This document shows, piece by piece, positions 9,495-19,379 of a DNA stretch of 30,555 bases. Each line of letters starts with the position of its first letter. Position 1 is the stretch's first letter. The translations under genes were made by a program, and so were the position numbers. The notes beneath the pieces were generated by a model. The model had not been told where the DNA came from, made no database searches, and saw only the letters and a program-made list of their open reading frames with translations. This DNA is from Amphimedon queenslandica (lineage: Eukaryota; Porifera; Demospongiae; Haplosclerida; Niphatidae). Where the stretch lies: NCBI RefSeq assembly GCF_000090795.2, contig NW_003546321.1, forward strand, positions 209,080-239,634, given 5' to 3'.

Positions 9495-10060
9495 GTACTT
9501 CAAATGAAGTTAGTCCCCCTCAATAGCTCCCTAAGACTCATACACGTAATTAGCCCAATTTGCCCTTGTCCTCTTTTCCCATAATCTGTCAATACTCTCT
9601 TTGTTTTGTCCTGTCTAGCGGATGAATGCGAGCACATTATGTTTGTTGAATCATCTTATACATGTTCATGCAGTACAGAAATAAAACAATAAATTCTAAC
9701 GTATCTTTTTATTTAGGTCACACTACACAATAGTGTCAATTCCACTTACTCTTGCTATTTCAAAAAAGGAAATCTTGCCTCTGTCATGGGGTCAATATTT
9801 ACCTTAACAAGTAAGGAGCTCTCAGTGATGTCCACTCACCTAATACATAGCGCTTAGTTCTTTGCCTTTACATGTGACACTTATTCGTGTATGCCATTCC
9901 TGAACCTCTATGAATTTATTGGTCCATTCAGTCCATTACCCCATGCCTCAACAGCCAAAATGTTTCATCTCATCAACCTGTTATTTCCTCTAACCACCCT
10001 CTCACATAGTCACCTATTCCTCACATTTCATTCCCTCTCTTTAAATGATCATTCTGTAAC
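9495..10060. other. No recognisable feature
   Basis: Short open frames occur (for example 9891-10157) but they are Ser/Leu-rich, lack domains, and the last one runs into the MITE. No inverted termini were seen. Confidence 0.4.
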
Positions 10061-10068
10061 TGCTTCAT
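10061..10068. repeat. 8-bp target duplication TGCTTCAT, left copy
   Basis: TGCTTCAT immediately precedes the MITE terminus CAGGGGCGGATC and is repeated exactly at 10338-10345. Confidence 0.9.
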
Positions 10069-10337
10069 CAGGGGCGGATCTAGGATTGAATTTTTGGGTG
10101 GGCACTGATTATGTAGGTGGGGTAATTAGTGGGTGTGGCCAACAAATCTTGCATTGAAAGTCAAAATTTTGAAGATTAAAGCTGTTAAAATGAGCTCCTT
10201 TGTGTTTAAAAAATTGTTTGCATAGTCATGCTTCACAGTTTACATAGTAGTTTACATTAAAAAGTTAATTTTAAATTACTGCACAAAATTTTTGGGTGGG
10301 CCTGGCCCACCCTGGCCCACCCTTAGATCCGCCACTG
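10069..10337. mobile_element. hAT-type MITE, 269 bp
   Basis: The left end reads CAGGGGCGGATCTAGGAT. The reverse complement of the right end reads CAGTGGCGGATCTAAGGG. Ends of the CAGNGGCGGATC type together with an exact 8-bp target duplication are standard for hAT superfamily non-autonomous elements. Just inside each end is a TTTTTGGGTGGGC motif. There is no coding capacity. The perfect duplication suggests a fairly young insertion compared with the surrounding relics. Confidence 0.92.
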
Positions 10338-10345
10338 TGCTTCAT
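10338..10345. repeat. 8-bp target duplication TGCTTCAT, right copy
   Basis: Exact copy of 10061-10068 directly after the right MITE terminus. Confidence 0.9.
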
Positions 10346-10494
10346 CATACGACTTTATTCAAAAATGATGTCATTCTCTTCAAATATTCCACTATCTCTC
10401 TTCTGTACCATAATCTCTCTTCTGTACCAGGCTAAACTTCTTTCATTCCATCTGCAATAAACATGTTGCTAAGTCTCTTGCTATTTACCTTCAC

Positions 10495-10566
10495 GATCAT
10501 CATCATCGAAACCACTAACATCATCATCGTCATAACCATCATCATCACCGTCATCATATCGTCATT
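10495..10566. repeat. Interrupted (CAT)n microsatellite
   Basis: This is a run of CAT/CATCGT/CACCGT triplets with a few substitutions. A pyrimidine-rich tract (10579-10790, CTCTCTC/TTTCTTTCTTTCT) follows. The open frames there are products of the low complexity, not genes. Confidence 0.85.
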
Positions 10567-10799
10567 GTAATTACTAAAATGACTCTATGTGTCTCTTCCT
10601 TTATCTCTTTATGTTTCTCTCCATCACTCTACTCAAACTTTATTTGTACACGTACACGTTCTCTCACCTTTTCCCTCTCTAAACTCTGTACATGCATGTG
10701 CATGTATATTAATTACTGTTGTTATTATTATTTTTTATTTCTTTCTTTCTCTCACTCTCTCACCTATTTCTTCTTCCAATGTCTTTACAGGTACATTAA

Positions 10800-11640
10800 C
10801 TATTATCAACGAAAATGAATGAATCTTCAAAAGACTATTTTAATCCTTGCTTATTTGAAAGCTATTATCCACAAAGACCAAATAACATGGAAAACGTATC
10901 TCTTTACAATTTTGTTGCTAACTTCAAATTCAATAAAATAGGAAACATTGGGGAAGACAATTCAAAGCCCAATTCAGTCCTTCCAAACCATAGGAAATTT
11001 TAACCTATAAAAAAAGCTGATAGACATGAGATTTTTTATTTGCTAATATTTTTATTTGTGCCTTTTAGAGATGAAAACACAAATTATTAGAAGCTGAACG
11101 TTGTAGGAAAAAAGAGTGTAGGCAAGAAATAAATCAGGTTTCACTGAAGAACTTCCTTATAACAAGGAAGATATGAGCATCAATTACTGGGTGAAACTAT
11201 AGAAGCAGTAACTGATATTGCTGACATGCATATAAATGTACCTACTGCAACATTAGGGAAGACAAACAATGCGTAAGTAAATCAAAAAGGATTTCTAATG
11301 AATTTAAGAGTCATCTTATATGTCAGGAATAACGTGAAGACTTAAAAGATCATACCACTAAGTACATTAATTAGTGGTGTAGTTGGAACTGCTAAATCAT
11401 TTTTGATAGGGGCAATAAAATGCATAGTGGATGACAAAGCATGCAAAAAGTGATGTGCTACAGTAGCCCCAACAGGTACAGCTGCATTTAGTGATAGTGG
11501 ACCCACAATATATAGATTATTTCAGCTACCAATAAAGCCCGAGGAAAAAACATCTGGATATTGGCTTTGAATAAAGAAGCTCAGAAATTTTACAATAAAC
11601 AAAATTTATAAATTACTTGGTCCACATTCAAGGTCCCAGC
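10800..11640 (+). pseudogene. Helitron-type Pif1 helicase relic
   Basis: From the ATG at 10815 the frame reads Y-Y-P-Q-R-P...S-L-Y-N-F-V-A-N, then L-P-N-H-R-K-F, a stop, and L-F-V-P-F-R-D-E near 11055-11072. This is the block preceding the helicase in animal Helitrons. A degenerate Walker A (S-G-V-V-G-T-A-K-S-F-L, from 11373) follows. Next come A-P-T-G-T-A-A-F and G-P-T-I-Y-R-L-F-Q-L-P-I (about 11466-11534), and Y-W-L/A-L-N-K-E-A-Q-K near 11555-11585. These are the Pif1 motif I and Ia surroundings. There is a TGA inside at about 11450, several frameshifts, and no Rep domain or Helitron 3' hairpin located. It lies on the same strand as, but is unrelated to, the relic upstream. Identity is strong; boundaries are approximate. 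Confidence 0.75.
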
Positions 11641-12243
11641 AGTTAAAAAATTTATTTTGAAGATATGCACACTAACAGGCAAGTTTTTAAAAATTTCTAT
11701 ATTGTGCAACGCATTTGAAGTATGGATTTTTGGCTTCCATTCTTATGCACCAACAAGTCATTAAAGGCCCAATTCTAAATAAGAAAAAAAGAATTAAATA
11801 TTAAGAAATTTTACCCTTACTTTAAAAGGATACTAGGAAAATGAACCATGAAATGCGTTTTGGGAGTAAATGACTTGCTAGGATAGCACTTCCTTTATAT
11901 ATTGTGATGCTGCTTAATAATTTTACAAGTAACACTGCCAATTAAAGTTGTCATATGGTACTTTATCTCCAACGCAAAAAGAAAACAAATTAGCAAACAG
12001 CCTCATTTGAGACGCTAAACAAATAATAAAATCTAATAATAATACTTTAAATACTTTGCTCACTTTAAGGTACTCCAGTCAACCATCCCTTTATACAAAT
12101 AACTACTGCAATATTACTTACCTGAGAAAGGTAAGCCAGAATCTGTTGAAAGGTGCATGTCTTCTATTTGCCGAAGAGGTTTACTTTTCACTTCATTAGG
12201 TTCATATTAAACGCTTCTCATTGGTTCATTCAATAGTCTGAAA
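11641..12243. other. AT-rich spacer, no feature assigned
   Basis: This may hold unrecognisable 3' debris of the Helitron helicase. I see no conserved block, terminal repeat or RNA gene. Confidence 0.4.
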
Positions 12244-14379
12244 TTAAACACTTCTTATTAATTTCGTTGGACAGTAATAACTTTTTTCCGTAGGAATAAC
12301 ACCTAATAGTTTGTGGATGATATTGTGAGGCAATTGAGAGATTACCACATGAAAACCTCTGATAGCATTTTTAATGTACTGCGACAGTTGATGACCACTG
12401 TTGACTACATCTATCATATTAACACTTGTTTCAATAAAGTGTGGGACAGAATGACAGAATGACANNNNNNNNNNNNNNNNNNNNNNNNNNNNNNNNNNNN
12501 NNNNNNNNNNNNNNNNNNNNNNNNNNNNNNNNNNNNNNNNNNNNNNNNNNNNNNNNNNNNNNNNNNNNNNNNNNNNNNNNNNNNNNNNNNNNNNNNNNNN
12601 NNNNNNNNNNNNNNNNNNNNNNNNNNNNNNNNNNNNNNNNNNNNNNNNNNNNNNNNNNNNNNNNNNNNNNNNNNNNNNNNNNNNNNNNNNNNNNNNNNNN
12701 NNNNNNNNNNNNNNNNNNNNNNNNNNNNNNNNNNNNNNNNNNNNNNNNNNNNNNNNNNNNNNNNNNNNNNNNNNNNNNNNNNNNNNNNNNNNNNNNNNNN
12801 NNNNNNNNNNNNNNNNNNNNNNNNNNNNNNNNNNNNNNNNNNNNNNNNNNNNNNNNNNNNNNNNNNNNNNNNNNNNNNNNNNNNNNNNNNNNNNNNNNNN
12901 NNNNNNNNNNNNNNNNNNNNNNNNNNNNNNNNNNNNNNNNNNNNNNNNNNNNNNNNNNNNNNNNNNNNNNNNNNNNNNNNNNNNNNNNNNNNNNNNNNNN
13001 NNNNNNNNNNNNNNNNNNNNNNNNNNNNNNNNNNNNNNNNNNNNNNNNNNNNNNNNNNNNNNNNNNNNNNNNNNNNNNNNNNNNNNNNNNNNNNNNNNNN
13101 NNNNNNNNNNNNNNNNNNNNNNNNNNNNNNNNNNNNNNNNNNNNNNNNNNNNNNNNNNNNNNNNNNNNNNNNNNNNNNNNNNNNNNNNNNNNNNNNNNNN
13201 NNNNNNNNNNNNNNNNNNNNNNNNNNNNNNNNNNNNNNNNNNNNNNNNNNNNNNNNNNNNNNNNNNNNNNNNNNNNNNNNNNNNNNNNNNNNNNNNNNNN
13301 NNNNNNNNNNNNNNNNNNNNNNNNNNNNNNNNNTTTGTGTACACCAGCTTGACTACCAATAGGATTACATCCAATTCATCAAAGTATGCAATGATTTGAA
13401 GGGCCCTAGGATATTGTCCAAACATAGTGTTTTATAAAGGGCTCCATCGCGAAAGTCAGCAATGAATCCATCTGATCTGCACCATTTTCACAAATGTACT
13501 AAAAAATAGTGTGTATTCAATATTAAAAAACTTAAATTACTTCATAAGTTTTTTTGTTCTCTATTAAAGCTAAGACATTGATATATACTGAAAAGTATCA
13601 TGGCATTCAGAGAGCCTACTGGCATCCCAAGGTTAACAGTGAATGGTTGCTATTTAAAATCACAGTTAACTGTCTTAAAATTTTTTTAAATCAACTTACA
13701 ATAAGATTAAAATGTTATTGATAAAATCACTGCTGCATGTCTTTAGTTTTCAGGTTATGCAATGGCTGATGAGAATCAATAGTGTCATTATGAGTAATCA
13801 GTTGAGCATCATGATTTCCTACTCGGCAAATTATTGATTCTTTAACATCATTAAGAATACACGAGACCGTGTTTTGTAATTCATGAACTGAAAAATCAGT
13901 TCCTTCCTGAGTCACTCGATGGCTTTTCTTTAAATTTAATATTAATAAAGCAGCAGCTTTCTCGCTTGTAAATTCACAATGACTGATCAGCAGCAGCAGC
14001 AGTAATAGCAGTATTAGCATCTTCGTCATGTGTAACATTATCTTGTGAGTGTGGTGAGTCTGTGAAGTAGTTCTCCCCTTGAAAGTTATTTATGTCAAAA
14101 TCACCGTCACGTACAATTTTATCATTAGAACTTTCAGTTTCACAAGCAGAAATAGGTGTATTATGAGAGACAGTATTATCACTTATCTTGGATAAACCAC
14201 CATGGTGACGTGGTAAGTGTGAGAAGATTGCTAAATGACTGCAAACATCCTTGTACTGGGCATGACTGACAATAGCCAGGAAGTGCTGACTAAGCCTGAA
14301 AAGTGTGCTTGAATAATTTTCGCCACGAGTGTGAAAGAAAATCACAATACTGACAAAAGAAAGCATTAGTTTTAGCCAT
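12244..14379 (-). pseudogene. C2H2 zinc-finger repeat-associated protein relic, split by assembly gap
   Basis: On the minus strand an ATG at 14379 begins M-A-K-T-N-A-F-F-C-Q-Y-C-D-F-L, then S-W-R-K-L-F-K-H-T-F-Q-A. A TAG stands where the second zinc-binding His of this family would be expected, and a frameshift follows. Downstream are an Asp/Ser-rich linker (14140-14000) and a helical block, K-A-A-A-L-L-I-L-N-L-K-K-S-H-R-V-T-Q-E-G (about 13955-13895), typical of zinc-finger proteins encoded by invertebrate repeats. A later exon reads D-G-F-I-A-D-F-R-D-G-A-L-Y and, frameshifted, Y-P-R-A-L-Q-I-I-A-Y-F-D-E-L-D (13480-13360). After the gap, L-S-Q-Y-I-K-N-A-I-R-G-F and L-L-G-V-I-P close at a stop at 12244. 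I recognise the arrangement but not a named gene. It is clearly non-functional. Confidence 0.55.
12465..13333. other. Assembly gap (869 N)
   Basis: This is a run of N between two fragments of the same minus-strand relic. The left edge is a repeated GACAGAAT motif. Open frames drawn through the N are artefacts. Confidence 0.99.
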
Positions 14380-14471
14380 CATTCATTAATGAAATATAGA
14401 AATTCATGCATATGCATAGTTGCCTCATGTACAGGGTGCTGTTTCATCAACAAAGCACATGTTCAAGAAGA

Positions 14472-14786
14472 ATGGCCGCCAGTAGAGAAATAATTCTAAA
14501 AGACATGACATCTCTTGGCATTTGTTCACTTCTAGAAGAAGGTTTCCCAGACAAAGTTATTGACTCTTTTAAAGGTATTTCAAGACTCAGTTGCTTCTGC
14601 TACTTATCATCTAATATGTTCGCCTATGTGTTTATCTTTGTAGATGAAGAAATAGATAGCCTAGAGATCATCATAGCCTTTGGTGGCCAAAGCGGGCCGG
14701 AATGCCTTCATTCAGTTGTCAGAAAGTGTGGATATAGGCTTATAGTTTCCAACTTTTTTAAAAGCCTCAGGATAAATAAATTTTAA
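14472..14786 (+). CDS. Small SAM-domain-like protein, two exons, intact
   Basis: Exon 1 (14472-14574) starts at an ATG in good context (AGAATGG). Exon 2 (14644-14786) ends at TAA. Joining them at a GT..AG intron (14575-14643, acceptor TTTGTAG, phase 1) gives an 81-residue protein without stops. Exon 1 gives I-C-S-L-L-E-E-G-F-P-D-K-V-I-D-S-F. Exon 2 gives E-E-I-D-S-L-E-I-I-I-A-F and ends with G-Y-R-L-I-V-S-N-F-F-K-S-L. This matches the SAM pattern: an L..G-F helix, an x-I-D-G/S-x-x-L turn, then a C-terminal helix. SAM domains usually mediate protein-protein or RNA contact. The length fits a bare SAM domain. It lies inside the TA-flanked element. Whether it is expressed is unknown. Confidence 0.55.
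   Translation: MAASREIILKDMTSLGICSLLEEGFPDKVIDSFKGISRLSCFCYLSSNMFAYVFIFVDEEIDSLEIIIAFGGQSGPECLHSVVRKCGYRLIVSNFFKSLRINKF
14575..14643 (+). other. 69-base intron inside the SAM-like gene
   Basis: Donor AAAG|GTATTT, acceptor TTTGTAG|AT, phase 1. Reading through instead inserts a hydrophobic stretch into the domain, which supports splicing. Confidence 0.55.
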
Positions 14787-15361
14787 GAGGTAAGATCAGA
14801 TGTAATTGCACCATAATTTTATTTAATATTTAATTTTTTATTTCAATTTATGTCTGAACACAGAAACAATAAACTACATTGTATGTAATGAGTAAACTAT
14901 GTAATTATTAGGTATTATTTTGTGCCTTTTTCTCCTGTTTGCATTTATTACAAAAACAATTTCGCTACATAAAACATTGTTACATAGAAGTATCTGCTTC
15001 AAACTATAAATTATATTTTCTGCCAAATTTGGGTTATGTCAGTGTCACTGTCGTGATAAGGTTTTTTCATTCAGCATGCATGTCCTTGGCTATGTTACTT
15101 TAATGACTTCATATTTCTGTTTACACAAGTAATCACACATATGTAATTTATAGTACAACAATGATTATAGAAATTAAAGGCTGTTTGGTGTTTGTTATAT
15201 TCAAGTTTTGGCATTCAGTTAGTTATGGTATGTCCTTAAACTGAACTATTAATTTTACACATGTTGCATATTCACTATAATTTTGTCAGGTGGCTGATTC
15301 TGCCCAAAATTAGGCATTTATGAATTTTTAAAGTGGTTAGAAATAGCGCTGAAACACCCTG

Positions 15362-15840
15362 TACATGGTCAAGAGTCATCAAAAATGACAAAATAATTTT
15401 TCAAATTGTTACAATTGTTTTGATAGTTTTATGTTGTGTAGCATGAACTATTTTTGAACAAAATTGGAATATCAAATTTTATTTTTAGTTTTTCTAAAAT
15501 TAGGTCAAAGTCCCTATACAGGGTTTTGGCCAATCAAATTGTATTTTTTATATATTTTTTAAGTTACTGGAAAATTAGGCCAAAGTACAACTACAAGCCA
15601 AATCTTACCAATAATGGCTAGGTGAAAATTCTTAATTTTATACGCATAATTACATGTGTTTTTAAGTTGCGTAAGAAATTTGTACTCATTTTGATCAAAA
15701 CTGGATTTTTAATATTTTAGAGTTGCACTAAAATTTGGACAAAGTTGCTATGCTGTAGTACATGGTGTCTTCGCCAAATTTTATGAAAGGTGACTTGAAG
15801 AAATTTCTTTATTTGTATAATTTTTTTGGATAAATATACC
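15362..15840. other. AT-rich spacer with repeated AAAATTAGG motifs
   Basis: The phrase AAAATTAGG(C/T)CAAAGT occurs near 15496 and 15571, with looser copies elsewhere, suggesting a decayed tandem or dispersed repeat. No coding signal. Confidence 0.4.
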
Positions 15841-16094
15841 GTACAACCTCAAACTTTTGTCAGCAAAACGTTCTTCATAAGGATTGAGTAGTAAAAACAA
15901 AACATTCATCAGAAAAACATTCACCTTAATCAGAATTATTGACAAAATTCATTTCAGCCATGCCCACTGAGTGGCACTAAAATGCGCTGGTCAATATATA
16001 AACACTTGGTATAAACTATTTATTATTCGTTATTTTTTGTCATTTGACAAAATTGATGAATGTTTTCACTGACAAGTTTCAGGCTGTGCAGTAC
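15841..16094. repeat. MITE-like inverted repeat, about 250 bp
   Basis: The left arm (15841-15879) reads GTACAACCTCAAACTTTTG..., with GTCAGCAAAACGTTC after it. The reverse complement of the right arm (16055-16094) reads GTACTGCACAGCCTGAAACT..., with GTCAGTGAAAACATTC after it. The match is good over about 35 bases with small gaps. Internal CATTCATCAGAAAA motifs repeat the inner part. There is no coding content. No clear target duplication was found, so the element type is open. Confidence 0.55.
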
Positions 16095-16829
16095 ATGCAT
16101 GTGCTTATATTAGGTAGTTGATTCTAATCAAAAATATATATATTTATAAATTTTTGAAGATGCTGTGAAAGCCCTGTTCTGGAACTAAATGAGAATATCT
16201 GAAACTCATGATGTTTAGCTGTCTTTTTGAAAATCCTAGTTCATTGGGACCCTGATATTGTTGACAGCCTTTGGAATTTATTGTTTCTTTCCCATTATAC
16301 CTTTTAATTATTATTGTAAATAATTATAATAATAATTTCTATGATTTTAATTATTTCCTACTTTTATTCTCACCGTCTCTGTTTAGACTGCTTCAAGCAA
16401 AGTTGAAAATGTTACATCAGTATGTTACATTTATGATTTGTCAATCATTATACATGTACCCACTTCGTTTTTCGACTCCATCTGCTTCTGTATTTGTTAC
16501 TTCTATCAGTTCTGTTCCTTCAATGCCTTCTAGCAACTCTCATAAGAGTGCAGTAAAAGTTAGTACACTTGTCAGCATCAGCAAAAGTGCAATTGCGTCA
16601 CATGAATGTGCAATTCTTCTAAACTGCAATCAGTATGTTACAGTTATTTATAGTAGGGCCACACTGACTTTGTTTAGCTAATTATAAATGCAAGAGTAGC
16701 TGTGATATGAAAGTGGCTGTTAATTGTCACATAAGTGTTTGTTAATAGCTTACCCACAATGAATATAATTATGAGACAAATTTTATTATAAAGTTTTATT
16801 TTAAATGTAAATAAAATTAATATAATTAG

Positions 16830-17090
16830 TCAGGTGTATTCATAATTGTAATTAGCAACCACAGCATCATTTGGAGAGGCAGAGATTGAATTGACACCTT
16901 TGCTAGAGGCTTCATTACTATTGGACTCATTACTGGACTCACTACTAACATTAGCAAGAAATTCAGGTGCACAAAGTGGTTCCCTTAAACAATGTCAGTC
17001 ATTCTTCTTCAGCAAAAGTCTCCCATTTGATATCTGAATGTTGATTAAGTCAGCACATCGCTCTTGTGATCTGTTGCTGTTTTTCCTCAT
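16830..17090 (-). pseudogene. Unassigned 86-codon frame with one internal stop
   Basis: An ATG at 17090 opens M-R-K-N-S-N-R-S-Q-E-R-C-A-D-L-I-N. A single TGA (16997-16995) interrupts it. The same frame then continues through R-E-P-L-C-A-P-E-F-L-A-N and a Ser/Asn-rich tail to a stop at 16830. The composition (polar, no low-complexity AT translation) looks like real coding sequence broken by one nonsense change. No domain is recognised. It may be one exon of a larger relic. Confidence 0.35.
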
Positions 17091-17289
17091 GTTTACGTGT
17101 AATAATACAGTTCCACAGTATAAAACTATTGTTCTTTTCATGGTACATATACAAAACCTACGCTTAAACAAAGTAAACTAAAAGATAATGGTTCATTATG
17201 GCTACTTATTAGTTCATATCGTTCTTCTCTTAATTTTCACAAGTGTATGTGGCTAAAAATAGTTCAGAAGGTTAGCCTCAATCATCTTT

Positions 17290-17520
17290 TCATGTCCCTT
17301 TAGTTATATCTCGCCCCATGCCTTCTTTTCTGGTAAAACCTCTCATTCTTAATGGACCATGTGGTGCACAGGTGGTCGCCATTTTGTTGGTTATGCCTAC
17401 GCTGTTACCACACCTGGGCGGCAGTAATGGCGTCGAGTGCTCTCTAAGTGCCCAAGTGGACTTCTCTTCTTCTATTCTGCAACTGCGCTCTAGTTTATCA
17501 TATATTAAAATACCCACTTT
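17290..17520. other. Locally GC-richer segment with possible 5' end
   Basis: Around 17318-17480 the GC and CpG content rises (ACGCTGTTACC, GGCGGCAGTAATGGCGTCG). On the minus strand AAAATGGCGACC (ATG at 17382) is a strong start context, but the frame is only about 30 codons. It could be a decayed promoter plus first exon. No family is recognised. Confidence 0.25.
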
Positions 17521-17791
17521 CTCATGAAAGGTATCATGGAAAAAAGCCGCTGTCTGTAGTATATTAAATAAGAAAGTTATTTCAATTCAAAGTTGACAAA
17601 GTCTGTGGCTCTATTTGCATTAAAAGGTCAGAATGAATCCAATACCTCCTGTAGAACGGTAAGCTTAGTGAATGCCTTAATTTTATGCCAGATATTTTTT
17701 AATCCTTTGTAACAATGCCAGAGCCCTTCCCAACACCTGTGTTTAAAGAACATTCCACTTTAATAAATATCCTTCAAATAAAAATCCTAAT

Positions 17792-17930
17792 AAAATACGA
17801 ATAAAAATCTTACTCTAGTGACGCAGATTCTACTTTACATTGTAAGGCCATACATTTTAAATTATAATATTAAAAGTACAATGTAGAATAGAATTTGTGT
17901 CACGAGTGTAGGATTCTGTTTCGTATTTTT
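17792..17930. repeat. Fold-back hairpin element, about 140 bp
   Basis: The left arm, 17792-17844 (AAAATACGAATAAAAATCTT...), and the reverse complement of 17876-17930 (AAAAATACGAAACAGAATCC...) align over roughly 53 bases. They share TAGTGACGCAGATTCTA / CGTGACACAAATTCTA and TACATTGTA. The loop is about 30 bases. This is a fold-back MITE or a strong hairpin. No target duplication was identified with certainty. Confidence 0.7.
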
Positions 17931-19375
17931 GTGGGTCATTCACGATCTATTCAATCTTGTTTTTTTTAATTTTTTATGTTCTTGAACATGGATTCAGTGA
18001 TTATTGGAGTAAAATGTAGTCTTCTCAACAAATGATTGAAAGAGAGCAAAACATTTATATTCAATTGTTTTGAAATTCAACAACAATGGTAAAGCTAAAA
18101 CATTAGACTGAACACAAAAAATCAAAAAATCATATATATCAAATTTTAATTTATGGCATTACAGTATTCTGCCATGACTTGTTTCTCTTGATAAAAGTAA
18201 ACCTAATAAAGTTTTTTAAGCAACTAACAGCCATATAGTTTATACATTTTTCTGAAAAAGTTAAGTAGAGCAGTTTCAGTACCAACAGCTAGGGCATAAA
18301 GGAGGGACCACAAAAGTGAGCAAAGTTAATCAGATGTATAGAAAGATGCATGACAGAACGAATAAAATCTGAGGAATATAAATAATACTGATTGAGAATA
18401 CCTGAAGTACAGTTTAAATGATGGGGTGTAGCAAGTCCATATTTGCACACCACAGTTTCAACTGTTAACGATTATAGTCGTAGACTTAAAGTTTTTTTCA
18501 TATTGTTAGCGATGATATGCTCTTTTATCATTTCACGCCATTTTCAACATTATTGATGCAAAAAGAATCTCTAAGTAGTCTTAGAAATCAAATTGGCATG
18601 TAGATACTTTCATTACTCAAAGTATGAAACTGCATGAAAAGGACTAGGAGACGATTCACGAAAGTGTGGAATTTTGACTTTCTTGCTGTTCCATAATTAT
18701 AATTATGAAAGCTAATGATTCCAATTAATAAATTACTGCTATTACATTAGAAGGCCTGACAAGAAAGGATTATTTCCCCTATGATGGAATGCATTAAGCT
18801 GTTGTTAACCATGTGGTTATGTGACATTTAGCCACTCCTACTAATAGCAAATAACCTGGTAGGAAAGGAAAAAATGAGCATTTTGAAGGCTCACATGTCA
18901 GTGAATAATTTTATTTTGACAATGGGAGTTGGAACACATGTATGTTTAGATAATCATATTAAGCAAATAAAAAATATCTCATTAATGCGCTGAAGTGACC
19001 CTTTAACAAAGAATCATGAACCGATGGATTGCACAAAATATGCAGCATAATTTTACATTTAGTGTCATTACTACTACAGACATTAGGATGGCTTATACTT
19101 TCACAAACAATTCCTGAATATTTTTAATACTTTTTAATGACATTTTTATCTTTTCAACATTAACTATTACATTTGCATTATCACAGTAATTATGTTCATG
19201 CACTTGATCTATTTCTTGATCATGCAGGAATCTTGTGATATAGTGACTAATAGGAAAATTGTCTCATGCATGTAAATGCTTTCTGAATTTATTAACATGT
19301 TGAAGAAAATAACCTCAAACTTCAATGATGGAACTAAAATCACTAAAGGCATGCACCTGGCTGTCAAGTGCCATA
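17931..19375. other. AT-rich stretch, no feature recognised
   Basis: I found no convincing open frame, terminal repeat or RNA gene. The frame at 19276-19596 is antisense to the better-looking minus-strand reading and lacks a domain. Confidence 0.4.
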
Positions 19376-19379
19376 TGAG

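Larger units (their letters stand above)
14432..15361 (+). mobile_element. TA-flanked element with CAGGGTG termini enclosing a SAM-like gene
   Basis: The left end reads CAGGGTGCTGTTTCATC. The reverse complement of the right end reads CAGGGTGTTTCAGC. TA dinucleotides flank both ends (14430-14431 and 15362-15363), and the flanks mirror each other as CATGTA/TACATG. Short CAGGGTG..TTTCA ends with TA duplications are typical of Tc1/mariner-type elements. The interior has no mariner transposase. It holds the SAM-like gene 14472-14786 followed by AT-rich sequence. The repeats are short, so a chance inverted repeat cannot be excluded. Confidence 0.45.

Noticed and set aside
10495-10566. CRISPR-like or regulatory array
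   Set aside because: Simple CAT microsatellite without spacers.
10579-10822. Two plus-strand frames rich in Ser, Leu and Phe
   Set aside because: Translations of a pyrimidine-rich microsatellite tract.
12244-13425. 393- and 303-codon frames spanning the N gap
   Set aside because: Most of each frame is N; only the short ends are real, and only the minus strand fits the zinc-finger relic.
13974-14366. Reading 14366-13974 as an independent 130-residue protein
   Set aside because: The zinc-finger pattern appears in another frame starting at 14379; this ORF is partly out of frame with it.
16271-16681. 136-codon plus-strand frame
   Set aside because: Ser-rich, AT-driven, no domain and no supporting splice sites; kept out for lack of evidence.
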